Shown one piece after another: positions 56,816 through 56,835 of a DNA stretch of 56,835 bases. The stretch covers positions 1 through 56,835 of the IMG/VR virus record IMGVR_UViG_3300029309_000046, one strand, 5' to 3'. Under the pieces are notes generated by a model that did no database searches, was not told the DNA's origin, and worked only from the letters and a program-made list of their open reading frames with translations. Origin of the DNA: a virus. The stretch's first letter is position 1, and each line of letters opens with the position of its first letter. Made by a program: the position numbers and the translations under genes.

Positions 56816-56835
56816 TAAAGGAGAATAACTATGGC
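56816..56835 (+). other. Start of the next gene, cut by the window edge
   Basis: AAGGAG at 56818-56823 and ATG at 56831 mark the start of another strongly translated gene. Only five bases are present. By gene order this could be the major capsid protein; that is inference. Confidence 0.4.

Noticed and set aside
1-56835. tRNA, rRNA, integrase or attachment site
   Set aside because: No cloverleaf with a T-loop consensus, no recombinase motif and no plausible core repeat was seen by eye. A tRNA scan was not possible here.

Overview
This window is a piece of a tailed double-stranded DNA phage genome, most like the uncultured marine podoviruses recovered from surface-ocean samples. The DNA is strongly AT-rich and the genes are small and tightly packed, often joined by ATGA or TAATG overlaps. 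The virion gene set is P22-like at the portal, with large injected-type internal proteins and no tape measure. Replication centres on a family A DNA polymerase, and there is no phage RNA polymerase. I see no integrase, repressor, tRNA, rRNA, insertion sequence or CRISPR array. The host cannot be read from the sequence; an AT-rich marine bacterium such as SAR11 is only an inference. Both edges cut genes: a peptidase M15 endolysin lacks its 5' end at base 1, and a gene that could encode the major capsid protein starts at 56831.

Layout. (1) 1-5601, + strand: endolysin, small basic proteins, head-tail adaptor-type proteins, a repeat protein and a fibre with a glycine-rich tip. (2) 5646-9974, + strand: a very AT-rich cassette with a DUF6065-like protein, five proteins with 2-oxoglutarate/Fe(II) oxygenase-like signatures and a sulfotransferase. 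(3) 10039-24528, + strand: tail/DNA-stabilisation protein, small virion proteins, two glycosyltransferases, a run of internal or ejection proteins, a small holin-like protein and an 824-residue multidomain protein. (4) 24512-33648: DNA metabolism, with PD-(D/E)XK exonuclease, a lone minus-strand SNF2 helicase, AEP primase, UvrD-like helicase, DUF3310 protein and DNA polymerase A.

(5) 33678-35490, minus strand: small genes. (6) 35557-38392, + strand: a ParB-like protein and small genes, then two non-coding stretches rich in hairpins and tandem repeats. (7) 38393-39282: terminase small subunit and neighbours. (8) 39404-44835, minus strand: an island of about nineteen mostly unknown small genes, with three copies of a promoter-like element and three near-identical GNRA-tetraloop hairpins. 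(9) 44989-56835, + strand: VRR-NUC-like nuclease, terminase large subunit, EF-hand-containing basic protein, portal, LAGLIDADG homing endonuclease, holin-like protein, small basic virion-type proteins, methyltransferase, GroES-like co-chaperonin, scaffold and head proteins.

How it fits together: terminase, portal, scaffold and co-chaperonin build and fill the head. Adaptor, nozzle, fibre and ejection proteins make a short tail and deliver DNA. Polymerase, primase, helicases and nucleases replicate and process the genome. The oxygenase/sulfotransferase cassette and the glycosyltransferases probably modify virion or host surface molecules, but their substrates are unknown. The most unusual signals are that cassette, the GNRA hairpins and ATAAGA elements of the minus-strand island, and the tandem repeats upstream of the terminase small subunit.
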